A stretch of 64,000 nt of DNA, from NCBI RefSeq assembly GCF_004216475.1, contig NZ_CP022304.1:31561-95560 (forward strand), read 5' to 3'. Origin of the DNA: Thalassococcus sp. S3. GTDB taxonomy: Bacteria; Pseudomonadota; Alphaproteobacteria; Rhodobacterales; Rhodobacteraceae. The notes under the pieces are model-generated. The model worked only from the letters and a program-made list of their open reading frames with translations. It was not told the DNA's origin and searched no databases. Each line of letters starts with the position of its first letter. Within the stretch, counting starts at the first letter, position 1. Both the position numbers and the translations under genes were made by a program. Below are positions 43,580 to 56,842 of this stretch, in pieces.

Positions 43580-44370
43580 CTCACCGCCTGCTTCGGGCTC
43601 AGTATCGAACGTTGCTCGCAATAGGTGACCACCGTCTCTACATCCTGAGCTACCAGATCGACACCCGTCAGCCTTTGGACATTCGCAATATAGTTAAGAA
43701 CGATCCCGCCCAAGGCAAATACCGGACGGCGGGACAGCCGTAGTCTCGTTTGTTTAACAATTTGACCAATAGAATCAAGGGCACCGGCTTTCGAACAACT
43801 GAACATCACCGCATCGAAGGATCCGCTTGCACAATGCGCGACAACTTCGTCTTCTTTTTCACCGCACATGACGTCAACACTGGCACCCCTTCGGCGCAAC
43901 TGGGCCGCCGCGACGAACCCGCCCAATGTATGCTGATCGCTTTCGGGAATCACCATCAGCACGTGCAGGGGAACATCCGAGATCGGGCAAAGCGACGTGT
44001 CCGAATAGGCCACTTCTGTCAAAAGGCTCTGAAGACGCACCGTTGCGATCGTGACATCGGCAAAACCAAGCTCGCTTGCCACCCATTTCTCTCCGATCCG
44101 ACGGGCCGAGACCGGGATGTAGTCGTTTATGATCGCATCGTCACCAAGGTGAAATCCTCTCAGCTCCTCCAGCATATCGGTCGCGTTGAAGGGGCCACGG
44201 GCCACGATTCGCTTGTCGAGAAGACTACTTATATAGGGCCTCACCGCGCCCCGCTGACTTTCGGCCTGTCTTGCGCTCAGCACCGACACGACCTGCATCG
44301 CCAAATCGCCCACAGCCGACAGTGATGGGGGCTGTTCCGGTGCTCCTCCACTCAGACATTCATGTGTCAT
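43576..44370 (-). CDS. aerR: Cobalamin-binding antirepressor AerR/PpaA
   Basis: This protein of 264 residues has a helical N-terminal half including GEKWVASELGFADVTIATVRLQ, followed by a B12-binding domain. The cobalamin-ligand His is H147 in PESDQHTLGGF, matching the key His of Rhodobacter AerR/PpaA. AerR binds hydroxy-B12 in light and counteracts PpsR/CrtJ, so photosystem synthesis depends on light as well as oxygen. It is first in the aerR-ppsR operon and divergent from bchF. The intergenic region contains two TGT-N12-ACA sites. Confidence 0.94.
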   Translation of the reverse strand: MTHECLSGGAPEQPPSLSAVGDLAMQVVSVLSARQAESQRGAVRPYISSLLDKRIVARGPFNATDMLEELRGFHLGDDAIINDYIPVSARRIGEKWVASELGFADVTIATVRLQSLLTEVAYSDTSLCPISDVPLHVLMVIPESDQHTLGGFVAAAQLRRRGASVDVMCGEKEDEVVAHCASGSFDAVMFSCSKAGALDSIGQIVKQTRLRLSRRPVFALGGIVLNYIANVQRLTGVDLVAQDVETVVTYCEQRSILSPKQAVR

Positions 44371-44463
44371 CGTCTCATCCCTGGCAAAGCGCAGCAGCTG
44401 CGCGAACCGCAGACTAACGCTGAATCACTGCGCGTGTCCTAGTGTCAGCTTCTGATGGCGAAA

Positions 44464-44481
44464 TGTCAAAGTAAATTGACA
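44464..44481. promoter_or_regulatory. PpsR/CrtJ binding site, aerR-proximal
   Basis: TGTCAAAGTAAATTGACA is a TGT-N12-ACA palindrome 94 bp from the aerR start and about 190 bp from bchF. On the minus strand it contains TTGACA (44469-44464), so it could overlap the aerR -35 box. Confidence 0.8.
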
Positions 44482-44607
44482 GTTCTGCCGCCCAAGCCGT
44501 GCAGAATTGCATGAGAACCAGCACAATCCATCGCAGCACGCTCATTTTCTGTTATTTTTCAGGCATATGATCGTGTTAATTGCTCGTGACGCATTCCAAT
44601 TTTAGAG

Positions 44608-44648
44608 TGTAAGTTTTAATTGACACTTTGGTGATGCCAGCGATACCC
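44608..44648 (+). promoter_or_regulatory. PpsR/CrtJ site overlapping the bchF superoperon promoter
   Basis: TGTAAGTTTTAATTGACA (44608-44625) is a TGT-N12-ACA site whose right half lies in a TTGACA -35 box (44620-44625). An ATACCC-like -10 follows after 17 bp (44643-44648). Repressor binding would block the superoperon promoter. The two sites in this region are 144 bp apart, which would allow cooperative binding or looping. Confidence 0.78.
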
Positions 44649-44671
44649 TGCCTTTGAGACAAGCTAAGCCA

Positions 44672-48071
<3,400 letters not shown>

Positions 48072-48093
48072 TCTTGGCATAGGGGGAGGCCGC

Positions 48094-51000
48094 ATGCCCG
48101 GCTACCGCGTGGTCATCGTCACGCTGGACAGCCACGCGGCAGGCCCCGCTGAACGCGCGATGGAGACGCTGTCGCGTGACTATCCGGGTCTGAGCCTTTC
48201 GATCCATGCCGCCGCCGAGTGGGGCGAGACGCCGGGCGCCTTCGAGGCTGCGGAAGAGGCGGTGCTGAACGCCGATATCGTCGTCGCCAACCTGCTGTTT
48301 CTCGAAGAGCACGTCGCCCGCATCCTGCCCGCCCTACGCGCAAGGCGCCCCGATTGCGACGCGATGATCGGGGTCGTAGCCGATGCCGATATCGTCAAGC
48401 TGACCCGGATGGGCGCCCTGGACATGTCGGCGCCGGCCACGGGGGCGATGAAGTTTCTCAAGAAGCTGCGCGGCTCGTCCAAGCCCTCGTCCAATTCCGG
48501 CCAGAAGAACATGACGCTGCTGCGCCGGCTGCCGAAGATCCTGAAATACATCCCCGGCAAGTCGCAGGACCTGCGCGCGTGGTTTCTGGTGATGCAATAC
48601 TGGCTGGGCGGGTCGGACGACAATGTCGAGGCGATGATCCGCTTCCTGCTGAACCGCTATGCCAAGGATACCGGCTGGAAGGCCGCTCCCGAAGCGGCAG
48701 CACCGGTGGAGTACCCCGATGTCGGCCTCTACCACCCCGACCTGCCGGAACGGATCACTACCGATCCCGACCGTGTGCCCGGACCGGCCGAGCCCAAGGC
48801 CACGATCGGTCTTTTGATGATGCGCTCCTACGTGCTGAGTTCGGACACCGCGCATTACGACAGCGTGATCCGCTCCTTTGAGGCGCGGGGCATCCGCGTA
48901 TTACCGGCCTTTGCCGGGGGTCTGGACGGTCGGCCCGCGATCTCCTCTTACTTTCAGGGCGAGCATGGCGCGAAAATCGACGCGATGGTCTCGCTGACCG
49001 GCTTCAGCCTTGTGGGTGGTCCGGCCTATAATGACAGCGACGCGGCGGTGGATGTGCTGTCGGAGCTGGATATCCCCTATCTCGCCGCGCATCCGCTGGA
49101 ATTCCAGACGCTGGGCCAATGGGCAGCGTCGGCCTCCGGCCTTGGGCCCATCGAGACGACGATGCTGATCGCCCTGCCGGAGCTTGACGGGGCCACCAAC
49201 CCGACCGTTTTCGCGGGACGCCACGGGCCCGAAGGATGCCTCGGCTGCAAATACACCTGCAGCGCGGGATGTGAGCCCAAGGCCATGGCCCCCTGCCCCG
49301 AGCGGATCGACCAGCTTGTTCTCCGGGCCGAGAAACTGGCGCTTCTGCGACGCTCGCAAGTGGCGGAGCGGAAGCTGGGGATCATCCTCTTTGGCTTCCC
49401 GCCCAATGCAGGCGCTGCGGGAACCGCTGCTTACCTCAGCGTTTTTGAAAGCCTTTTCAACACCTTGCATGCCCTGAAAGCGCAAGGCTACGATCTGGAG
49501 CCGCCCGAAAGCGTCGAGGCCCTTCGCGAGGCCGTGTTGAAAGGTACCGCCCAGCAATACGGCCAAGAGGCCAACGTGGCCGACCATGTCAGCGCCGATC
49601 AGATCGTCGCGCAAACGCCGTGGCTTGACGAGATCGAGGCGCAATGGGGTCCGGCCCCCGGCCGTATCCAGTCGGACGGGCGCGGTGTGTTCATTCTGGG
49701 CGCGCAATTCGGCAAGGTCTTCATCGGGCTTCAGCCGACATTCGGCTATGAAGGCGACCCGATGCGGCTGCTCTTCGAGAAAGGCTTTGCCCCGACCCAT
49801 GCCTTTACCAGCTTCTACCTTTGGCTGAAGAACACGTTCCAGGCCGACGCACTCCTGCATTTCGGCATGCATGGCGCGCTGGAATTCATGCCCGGCAAGC
49901 AGGCGGGCCCCTCGGGCGCGGACTGGCCTGACCGCCTGATCGGCGACATGCCGAACGTCTATCTCTATGCCTCCAACAATCCCAGCGAAGCGACGCTGGC
50001 CAAGCGGCGCACCAATGCGGTGACCATCACTCATCTGACCCCGCCTCTGGCTGCCTCCGGTCTCTACAAGGGGTTGGCGGAGTTGAAGGACAGCCTGACG
50101 CGCTGGCGGGGCCTGGCACCGCACGCACCTGAGCGCGGCGAGCTTGAGGCACTGATCGCCGAGCAGGCCGAGGCCGTGGATATGGGCGGGGCGGATGCCG
50201 AAACGCTCTGGCTGAAGCTTCTGGAGACCGAAGACGCGCTGATCCCCGATGGGCTGCATGTAGTGGGCCAGCCGCTGAGCGACATTGCGCGCAGCGAATA
50301 TCTCGACGTGATCGCGGATGCCGATCCCGAGACCCGCGCACGGGTCGAACGCCTGCTGATGCAGGAGACGGAGTTGCGCGCGATGATGCGGGCGCTGGAC
50401 GGGCGGTACATTCCGCCGGTGCCGGGCGGCGATCTGATTCGCTCGACCGAGATCCTGCCGACGGGGCGCAATATCCACGCCTTCGATCCGTTCCGGATGC
50501 CCACGGAATATGCCTGCCGCGATGGCGAGAAACAGGCGCAATTGCTGCTCGACACCCATCCCACCCTGCCGCGATCGGTGGCACTGGTGCTGTGGGGGTC
50601 GGACAACATCAAATCGGATGGCGGCCCCATCGCACAGGCGCTGGCGCTGATGGGCTGCAAGACACGGTTCGACAGTTTCGGGCGGCTCGCCGGAGCGGAT
50701 CTGATCCCGCTGGACGAGCTGGGTCGGCCCCGGATCGACGTGATCATGACGCTGTCGGGGATCTTCCGCGATCTGCTGCCCTTGCAGACCCGCATGCTGG
50801 CCGAGGCGGCGCTGAAATGCGCCGAAGCCGATGAGCCGCTGGAGCAGAACTTCATCCGTGCCCACGCGCTGGCCTATGCAGAGAAGATGGGCGTGGACAT
50901 GAAGACCGCAGCACTTCGCGTCTTTTCCAACGCCGAAGGGGCCTATGGGTCGAACGTGAACGTGCTGGTCGACAGCAGTGCGTTCGGGGATGAGGACGAA

Positions 51001-51639
51001 CTGGCCGACGCCTACGAGGCGCGCAAGAGCTTTGCCTACGGCGTCGATGGCAAGGCGGCGGCGAACCCGAAGCTGCTGCAAAGCGCGCTGGCGGATGTCG
51101 AACTGGCCTATCAGAACCTCGAATCCGTCGAATTGGGGGTCACCACGGTGGACCATTACTTCGACACGCTGGGCGGCATCTCCCGCGCGGTGAAGCGGGC
51201 GCGGGGCGAAGAGGCGGCGGTCTATATCAGCGACCAGACACGGGGCGGTACCGGCAAGGTGCGGACCCTCAAGGATCAGGTGGCGCTTGAGACCCGCTCG
51301 CGCAGCCTGAACCCGAAGTTTTTCGAGGGCCTGCTCAAGCATGGCTCGGAAGGTGTGCGCCAGATCGAGGCGCAGGTGACGAACACGATGGGCTGGTCGG
51401 CCACGACCGGCCAGGTGGATGACTGGGTTTATCAGCGGATCAGCGAGACCTTCGTGCTGGATGACGAGATGCGCCAGCGGCTTGCCGATCTGAACCCGAC
51501 GGCCTCGTCGCGGATGGCGAACCGTCTGCTGGAAGCCCACGACCGGAACTACTGGTCCCCCGATGCGGACACGCTCGCAGCACTTCAGGATGCGGCGGAT
51601 GCGCTGGAGGATCAGCTTGAAGGGATCGCGGCGCAATGA
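48094..51639 (+). CDS. bchH: Magnesium chelatase subunit H
   Basis: This large protoporphyrin-binding subunit of Mg-chelatase has 1181 residues, the usual length. It has the CobN/Mg-chelatase fold with FGMHGALEFMPGKQAGPSGADWPDRLIGDMPNVYLYASNNPSEATLAKRR in the middle and DQTRGGTGKVRTLKDQVALETRSRSLNPKFFEGLLKHGSEGVRQIEAQVTNTMGWSATTGQVDDWVYQ near the C-terminus. ATG 48094 is preceded by GGGGGAGG; ATG 48061 inside bchB would add 11 residues. The ATPase partners BchI and BchD are not in this window. Confidence 0.97.
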   Translation: MPGYRVVIVTLDSHAAGPAERAMETLSRDYPGLSLSIHAAAEWGETPGAFEAAEEAVLNADIVVANLLFLEEHVARILPALRARRPDCDAMIGVVADADIVKLTRMGALDMSAPATGAMKFLKKLRGSSKPSSNSGQKNMTLLRRLPKILKYIPGKSQDLRAWFLVMQYWLGGSDDNVEAMIRFLLNRYAKDTGWKAAPEAAAPVEYPDVGLYHPDLPERITTDPDRVPGPAEPKATIGLLMMRSYVLSSDTAHYDSVIRSFEARGIRVLPAFAGGLDGRPAISSYFQGEHGAKIDAMVSLTGFSLVGGPAYNDSDAAVDVLSELDIPYLAAHPLEFQTLGQWAASASGLGPIETTMLIALPELDGATNPTVFAGRHGPEGCLGCKYTCSAGCEPKAMAPCPERIDQLVLRAEKLALLRRSQVAERKLGIILFGFPPNAGAAGTAAYLSVFESLFNTLHALKAQGYDLEPPESVEALREAVLKGTAQQYGQEANVADHVSADQIVAQTPWLDEIEAQWGPAPGRIQSDGRGVFILGAQFGKVFIGLQPTFGYEGDPMRLLFEKGFAPTHAFTSFYLWLKNTFQADALLHFGMHGALEFMPGKQAGPSGADWPDRLIGDMPNVYLYASNNPSEATLAKRRTNAVTITHLTPPLAASGLYKGLAELKDSLTRWRGLAPHAPERGELEALIAEQAEAVDMGGADAETLWLKLLETEDALIPDGLHVVGQPLSDIARSEYLDVIADADPETRARVERLLMQETELRAMMRALDGRYIPPVPGGDLIRSTEILPTGRNIHAFDPFRMPTEYACRDGEKQAQLLLDTHPTLPRSVALVLWGSDNIKSDGGPIAQALALMGCKTRFDSFGRLAGADLIPLDELGRPRIDVIMTLSGIFRDLLPLQTRMLAEAALKCAEADEPLEQNFIRAHALAYAEKMGVDMKTAALRVFSNAEGAYGSNVNVLVDSSAFGDEDELADAYEARKSFAYGVDGKAAANPKLLQSALADVELAYQNLESVELGVTTVDHYFDTLGGISRAVKRARGEEAAVYISDQTRGGTGKVRTLKDQVALETRSRSLNPKFFEGLLKHGSEGVRQIEAQVTNTMGWSATTGQVDDWVYQRISETFVLDDEMRQRLADLNPTASSRMANRLLEAHDRNYWSPDADTLAALQDAADALEDQLEGIAAQ

Positions 51640-51671
51640 GGCGGCGCGGTTGGGAGATGGATGACGTTGCA

Positions 51672-51738
51672 GGGGGGCCAGCCCCCCATCGGCCAAGGGC
51701 CGATTCCCCCCGGAGTTTATCCGGCAAGATGAAAGAGG
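51672..51738 (+). repeat. GC-rich palindromic repeat element between bchH and bchL
   Basis: GGGGGGCCAGCCCCCC (51672-51687), then the hairpin ATCGGCC/GGCCGAT (51688-51694 with 51698-51704), then TCCCCCCGGAGTTTAT (51705-51720) and a purine-rich tail. It shares its plan and 16-mer with the copy inside bchB. It lies in a 130-bp gap of the superoperon and might affect mRNA stability or translation. Confidence 0.75.
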
Positions 51739-51751
51739 GAGCACGTTCTGA

Positions 51752-52669
<918 letters not shown>

Positions 52670-53353
52670 GTGACCGCCTACGACCAGACACTCGCCCGCG
52701 TCGAGACCTATTTCGACAGGACCGCGACCCAGACCTGGGCGCGGCTCACCAGCGATGCGCCGGTGTCGAAAGTGCGCGAGACAGTGCGGGCCGGGCGCGA
52801 CCGGATGCGTGACCTGATTCTGTCCCGCCTGCCTTCCGATCTGAGCGGGCAGCGGGTGCTGGATGCGGGTTGCGGCGCCGGGCAGATGTCGGTCGAGCTT
52901 GCACGGCGGGGGGCGGAGGTCGTGGCCTGCGATATCTCGCCCTCGCTGGTGGACATCGCCAAGCTGCGCACCCCTCCGGAATTGCTGCGGCGGATCACTT
53001 ATGTGGCGGGCGATATGCTGGATGCCACCCATGGCCGTTTTGACCATGTCGTCGCGATGGACAGCCTGATCTACTACACCGGCTCGGACATTGGCGCAGC
53101 CCTGAAGCGGCTGGAGCCGCGCACGCAAGGCAACATCGTATTCACCGTCGCCCCACGCACGCCGCTTCTGATGACGATGTGGTATGCGGGCAAGCTCTTC
53201 CCCCGATCAGACCGCTCCCCCGTCATGATCCCGCATGATCACGGGCGTCTGGCGCGGGACGTGAAGGCACAGGGAGTCGGGCGGCTTTTGCGGCCCGTCG
53301 ATCAGATCACTTCGGGCTTTTACATTTCTCAGGCCATGGAGCTTCGAGGATGA
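52670..53353 (+). CDS. bchM: Magnesium protoporphyrin IX O-methyltransferase
   Basis: This SAM-dependent methyltransferase of 227 residues makes Mg-protoporphyrin monomethyl ester, the substrate of the cyclase. The SAM-binding motif is VLDAGCGAGQMSVELA near 62-77, followed by VVACDISPSLVDIA. The C-terminus GVGRLLRPVDQITSGFYISQAMEL is conserved in BchM. It starts with GTG at 52670 immediately after the bchL stop, and its own stop overlaps the lhaA start (ATGA). Confidence 0.96.
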   Translation: MTAYDQTLARVETYFDRTATQTWARLTSDAPVSKVRETVRAGRDRMRDLILSRLPSDLSGQRVLDAGCGAGQMSVELARRGAEVVACDISPSLVDIAKLRTPPELLRRITYVAGDMLDATHGRFDHVVAMDSLIYYTGSDIGAALKRLEPRTQGNIVFTVAPRTPLLMTMWYAGKLFPRSDRSPVMIPHDHGRLARDVKAQGVGRLLRPVDQITSGFYISQAMELRG

Positions 53354-54780
53354 AGAACCGGCTCAAAGAGCTTTCCCTGTCCTGGCTGCCCTTCGCGGAT
53401 GCGGCCAGCGAGGATTTGCCGCTGAGCCAGATCCTGCGGCTCTCGCTGTTTCAGGTGTCGGTCGGCATGGCGTCTGTCATGCTGTTGGGCACGCTGAACC
53501 GCGTGATGATTGTCGAGCTGTCGGTGCCCGCGATGATCGTGGCGGTGATGATCGCGCTGCCCGTTCTGATCGCCCCCTTCCGCGCGCTTCTGGGCTTTCG
53601 GTCCGACACCTATCGCTCTGCCATCGGGTGGAAGCGGGTGCCCTACATCTGGTTCGGCTCTCTGTGGCAGTTTGGCGGGCTGGCGATCATGCCCTTTGCC
53701 CTTCTGGTGCTGGGTGGCGATGTCGTGCATGAGCTTCCCTTTGCCGGAGAGGTCCTGGCCGGGCTGGCCTTCCTGATGACCGGCCTTGGCCTGCACATGA
53801 CCCAGACCGCTGGGCTGGCGCTGGCAAGCGACCGGGCAACGGATGAGACGCGGCCCCGGGTTGTCGCACTGCTATACGTCATGTTCTTGGTGGGCATGGG
53901 GCTTTCGGCGGTGATCATCGGCTGGCTTCTGTCGGATTACTCCGATCTGCAACTGATCCGCGTCGTTCAGGGCACTGCTGTCGTGGGCGTGCTGCTCAAC
54001 CTGATTGCGCTGTGGAAGCAGGAACAGGTCCGCCCCATGAGCCGGAAGGAGCGGGAGGCGCCCCGCCCCCGCTTTGCCGATGCCTGGGCCGATTTCGCGC
54101 GCGGTGGCCGCGCCGGGCGGCTGCTGGCCTGTGTCTTTGTGGGCACCATGGCCTTCAGCATGCAGGACGTGCTGCTGGAGCCTTACGGCGGTGAGATCCT
54201 TGGCCTCTCGGTCAGCGCCACCACGCTTCTGACCGCAATGTGGGCTGGCGGAGCGCTTCTGGGCTTTGCCTATGCCGGGCGGCAGATGGGGCGTGGGTCC
54301 AACGCGTACCGTCTGGCGGGCCTTGGCGTTCTGGCGGGCGTCTGGGCGTTTTCGATGGTGATCTTCGCCGCACCCATGAATTCCGCGCCTCTCTTCTTTG
54401 CTGGCGCGGGCCTGATCGGCTTTGGCGCGGGCCTCTTTGCCGTCTCCACGCTGATGGCCGCGATGACCATGCCCGCCGAAGGGCTCGCCGGTCGTGGCCT
54501 CGCGCTCGGTGCCTGGGGTGCGGCACAGGCCACCGCCGCCGGTGTTGCCATCGCGCTTGGCGGCACGCTGCGCGACTGGATTGGCGCGCTCGCCATGCAA
54601 GGCGCGTTCGGCGAAGGGATGATGAGCCCGTCCGTCGGTTACTCCTTCGTCTATCACACTGAAATCGCTCTTCTTTTCGTCACACTCGCCATCTTGGGAC
54701 CGCTTGTGCGGACCTCCGGGGCGGCGTCACTTCAACAACCGGGACCGGCCAGATTGGGCCTGGCCGATTTCCCGACCTGA
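53350..54780 (+). CDS. lhaA: Light-harvesting complex 1 assembly protein LhaA (PucC-family MFS)
   Basis: This 476-residue membrane protein has about twelve helices and belongs to the PucC/LhaA family. It shares GTLNRVMIVELSVPA, LLGFRSDTYRSAIGWKRVPYIW, SMQDVLLEPYGGEILGLSVS and LALGAWGAAQATAAG with the family and with the bch2 product of block 1. It assists insertion of bacteriochlorophyll into LH1. It lies between bchM and puhA as in Rhodobacter; 28 bases separate it from puhA. Confidence 0.95.
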   Translation: MKNRLKELSLSWLPFADAASEDLPLSQILRLSLFQVSVGMASVMLLGTLNRVMIVELSVPAMIVAVMIALPVLIAPFRALLGFRSDTYRSAIGWKRVPYIWFGSLWQFGGLAIMPFALLVLGGDVVHELPFAGEVLAGLAFLMTGLGLHMTQTAGLALASDRATDETRPRVVALLYVMFLVGMGLSAVIIGWLLSDYSDLQLIRVVQGTAVVGVLLNLIALWKQEQVRPMSRKEREAPRPRFADAWADFARGGRAGRLLACVFVGTMAFSMQDVLLEPYGGEILGLSVSATTLLTAMWAGGALLGFAYAGRQMGRGSNAYRLAGLGVLAGVWAFSMVIFAAPMNSAPLFFAGAGLIGFGAGLFAVSTLMAAMTMPAEGLAGRGLALGAWGAAQATAAGVAIALGGTLRDWIGALAMQGAFGEGMMSPSVGYSFVYHTEIALLFVTLAILGPLVRTSGAASLQQPGPARLGLADFPT

Positions 54781-54808
54781 TCATCGTCCACAAGGAGGGA
54801 CAGAACCC

Positions 54809-55579
54809 ATGGTAAACGCATTTTTCGGAGAGTTCGATCTCGCCAGCCTCACGCTCTGGCTGTTCTACGGCTTCTTCGCGCTGCTGATCATCTACATCCA
54901 GCGCGAGAACATGCGCGAAGGCTATCCGATGGAGGATGACGACGGCAACGTGGCCCCGAACCAGGGCCCCTACCCCCTGCCCGAGGACAAGACCTTCAAA
55001 TTGCCCCATGGCCGGGGTGAGGTGACCGTGCCCAGCGGACAGAACCCGGACCGCAAGGATCTGGCCCTGCGCCGGACGTCGAAAGCCAACGGCTTCCCGA
55101 TGGAACCGACAGGCGATCCGATGCTCGACGGTGTCGGCCCCGCCTCCTGGGCGCCCCGCCGGGACGTGCCGGAACTGGACGGCCACGGCCACCCCAAGAT
55201 CGTGCCGATGTCGGCCAACGAGGCCTTTGCCGTTGCCGCCGGACGTGATCCACGCGGCCTACCCGTGATGTCCGGCGACGGAGAGATCGTGGGCGAGGTC
55301 ACCGATATGTGGATCGACGAGCCCGAGCAGCTGGTGCGCTATCTTGAATACAAGCTCGACCCGAAATGGGGCGAGGGCACCCGTCTGGTCCCGATGACGC
55401 TGGTGCGGATCTGGTCGAACCAGGTGAAGATCAAGTCGATCTATGCCAAGCATTTCGCCACCGTGCCGACTATCGCCTCCCCGCGTCAGGTCACGCTCCT
55501 CGAGGAGGAAAAGATCAGCGCCTATTACGGCGGCGGCAAGCTTTATGCCGACAGCAGCCGGCTTGAGCCGCAGATCTGA
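54809..55579 (+). CDS. puhA: Photosynthetic reaction centre subunit H
   Basis: The H subunit has 256 residues, with a single N-terminal membrane helix (LASLTLWLFYGFFALLIIYIQRENMREGYP, residues 10-39) and a cytoplasmic domain containing the PRC-barrel. It caps the L-M core, which is encoded by pufLM elsewhere. Conserved stretches include KTFKLPHGRGEVTVP, IVPMSANEAFAVAAGRDPRGLPV and EEKISAYYGGGKLYA. ATG 54809 follows an AAGGAGGG ribosome site. A hairpin follows its stop (55607-55626). Confidence 0.97.
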   Translation: MVNAFFGEFDLASLTLWLFYGFFALLIIYIQRENMREGYPMEDDDGNVAPNQGPYPLPEDKTFKLPHGRGEVTVPSGQNPDRKDLALRRTSKANGFPMEPTGDPMLDGVGPASWAPRRDVPELDGHGHPKIVPMSANEAFAVAAGRDPRGLPVMSGDGEIVGEVTDMWIDEPEQLVRYLEYKLDPKWGEGTRLVPMTLVRIWSNQVKIKSIYAKHFATVPTIASPRQVTLLEEEKISAYYGGGKLYADSSRLEPQI

Positions 55580-55606
55580 TGACGACGGTTCCCGCATATC
55601 ACCTGT

Positions 55607-55626
55607 GCTGCCCTGCAAAGGGCAGC
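55607..55626 (+). other. Hairpin downstream of puhA
   Basis: GCTGCCC (55607-55613) pairs with GGGCAGC (55620-55626) around the loop TGCAAA in the 126-bp puhA-puhB gap. No T-run follows, so mRNA stabilisation of the puhA segment is more likely than termination. Confidence 0.45.
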
Positions 55627-55705
55627 CGCCGGGCGCGCCACGCGCGGCAGCAAAGACATGCGGGGCCCAAGGAAGCCACTTACATTCAGAAGGGGGATAC
55701 TCGCC

Positions 55706-56341
55706 ATGTCTCACGATGATTTCGCCGTCGAGCCCGTCAAAGGGCTCCCCGAAGTGCCGCCCGAGAACGAGGAAATCCTCTGGCAGGGCCGCCCCTCCAC
55801 CTGGGCCATCCTCCGCGATGCGCTGAGCCTGAAATGGGTCGTGGCCTATTTCGCCTTCCTCACCGGCTGGCGATTTGTCAGCGTGATCGACCTGATGCCG
55901 CTGGGCCAGGCCATCGGTGCGTCGATACCCTTCGTGATCCTCGGCGGGATCGTGGTGGCGCTTCTCTGGCTGGTGGCCTTCGTGCAGGCGCGGGCCACGG
56001 TCTACACCGTGACCAACCGCCGCGTTGCCATGCGGGTGGGCGCGGCCCTTACCGTGACACTGAACCTGCCCTACACACAAATCGCCAATGCGATGCTGGA
56101 CCTGCGCCGTGATGGCACCGGAACCATCGCGTTCGAGACGCTGGGCGAGACGCAGCTCAGCTATCTGACCCTCTGGCCCCATATCCGCCCCTGGCGGATG
56201 AACCCGACCCAGCCCGCCTTGCGCGGCATCCCCGAGGCCGAAAGGATCGCGGCCCTGATCTCCGACGCGGCCGAAGCACGGGTGTCCACTCCGCAGGTGG
56301 AACGTAAAGCGCCGTCCGGTGCGGCCGTGGCAGCGGAGTGA
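55706..56341 (+). CDS. puhB: Photosynthetic complex assembly protein PuhB
   Basis: This membrane protein of 211 residues has about three hydrophobic segments and a bPH2-like domain. PENEEILWQGRPSTWAILRDAL near residue 20 and TVYTVTNRRVAMRVG near 107-121 are typical of PuhB. In Rhodobacter it helps reaction-centre assembly. ATG 55706 follows an AGGGGG site; the frame stays open upstream but only into the untranslated leader. It is followed closely by puhC. Confidence 0.93.
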   Translation: MSHDDFAVEPVKGLPEVPPENEEILWQGRPSTWAILRDALSLKWVVAYFAFLTGWRFVSVIDLMPLGQAIGASIPFVILGGIVVALLWLVAFVQARATVYTVTNRRVAMRVGAALTVTLNLPYTQIANAMLDLRRDGTGTIAFETLGETQLSYLTLWPHIRPWRMNPTQPALRGIPEAERIAALISDAAEARVSTPQVERKAPSGAAVAAE

Positions 56342-56346
56342 GCGTG

Positions 56347-56820
56347 ATGTCCGACACCACCCAGCGCCCGCCCCGCATCCGCGCCGATCGCGACGAGCTG
56401 GTGCCCCGCATGATGGTCCGCGCGATGTTCGCGCTGGTCGTCACCTGCCTGGTCCTCGTTGCCGCCGCGCGTCTCACCGACCGCCCGCTGGAACACACGC
56501 CCGCCGACATGCCCGTGATCAAGGAACGGGTGATCTTCCTCGACGGCGACATGTCCGGTGCCGCGCAGATCTACGACGAAAACCACGTCCTGATTGCCGA
56601 CCTCACACCAGAAGCCGGCGGTTTCATCTCCGGCGTCAAGCGTGTGCTCGACCGTGAGCGCCTGAAACACCGGGTCCCCGCCGACGGCCCTGTCCTTTTG
56701 CAACTGCGCGAGGGCAACCGGCTTTCGATCCACGACCCGTCCACGAATTGGTCAGCCGAGCTCATGGGCTTTGGCGCCACAAACCTCCGCAGCTTTGCCA
56801 GGCTGCTGGAACAACCGTAA
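56347..56820 (+). CDS. puhC: Photosynthetic complex assembly protein PuhC
   Basis: This protein of 157 residues has one N-terminal membrane anchor (MVRAMFALVVTCLVLVAAARL) and a periplasmic domain ending HDPSTNWSAELMGFGATNLRSFARLLEQ, typical of PuhC. It supports light-harvesting and reaction-centre organisation. ATG 56347 has GGAG eight bases upstream; a GTG at 56338 overlapping the puhB stop is an alternative that adds three residues. Confidence 0.92.
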   Translation: MSDTTQRPPRIRADRDELVPRMMVRAMFALVVTCLVLVAAARLTDRPLEHTPADMPVIKERVIFLDGDMSGAAQIYDENHVLIADLTPEAGGFISGVKRVLDRERLKHRVPADGPVLLQLREGNRLSIHDPSTNWSAELMGFGATNLRSFARLLEQP

Positions 56821-56842
56821 CCCGAACATAAGGAAGCCACTT

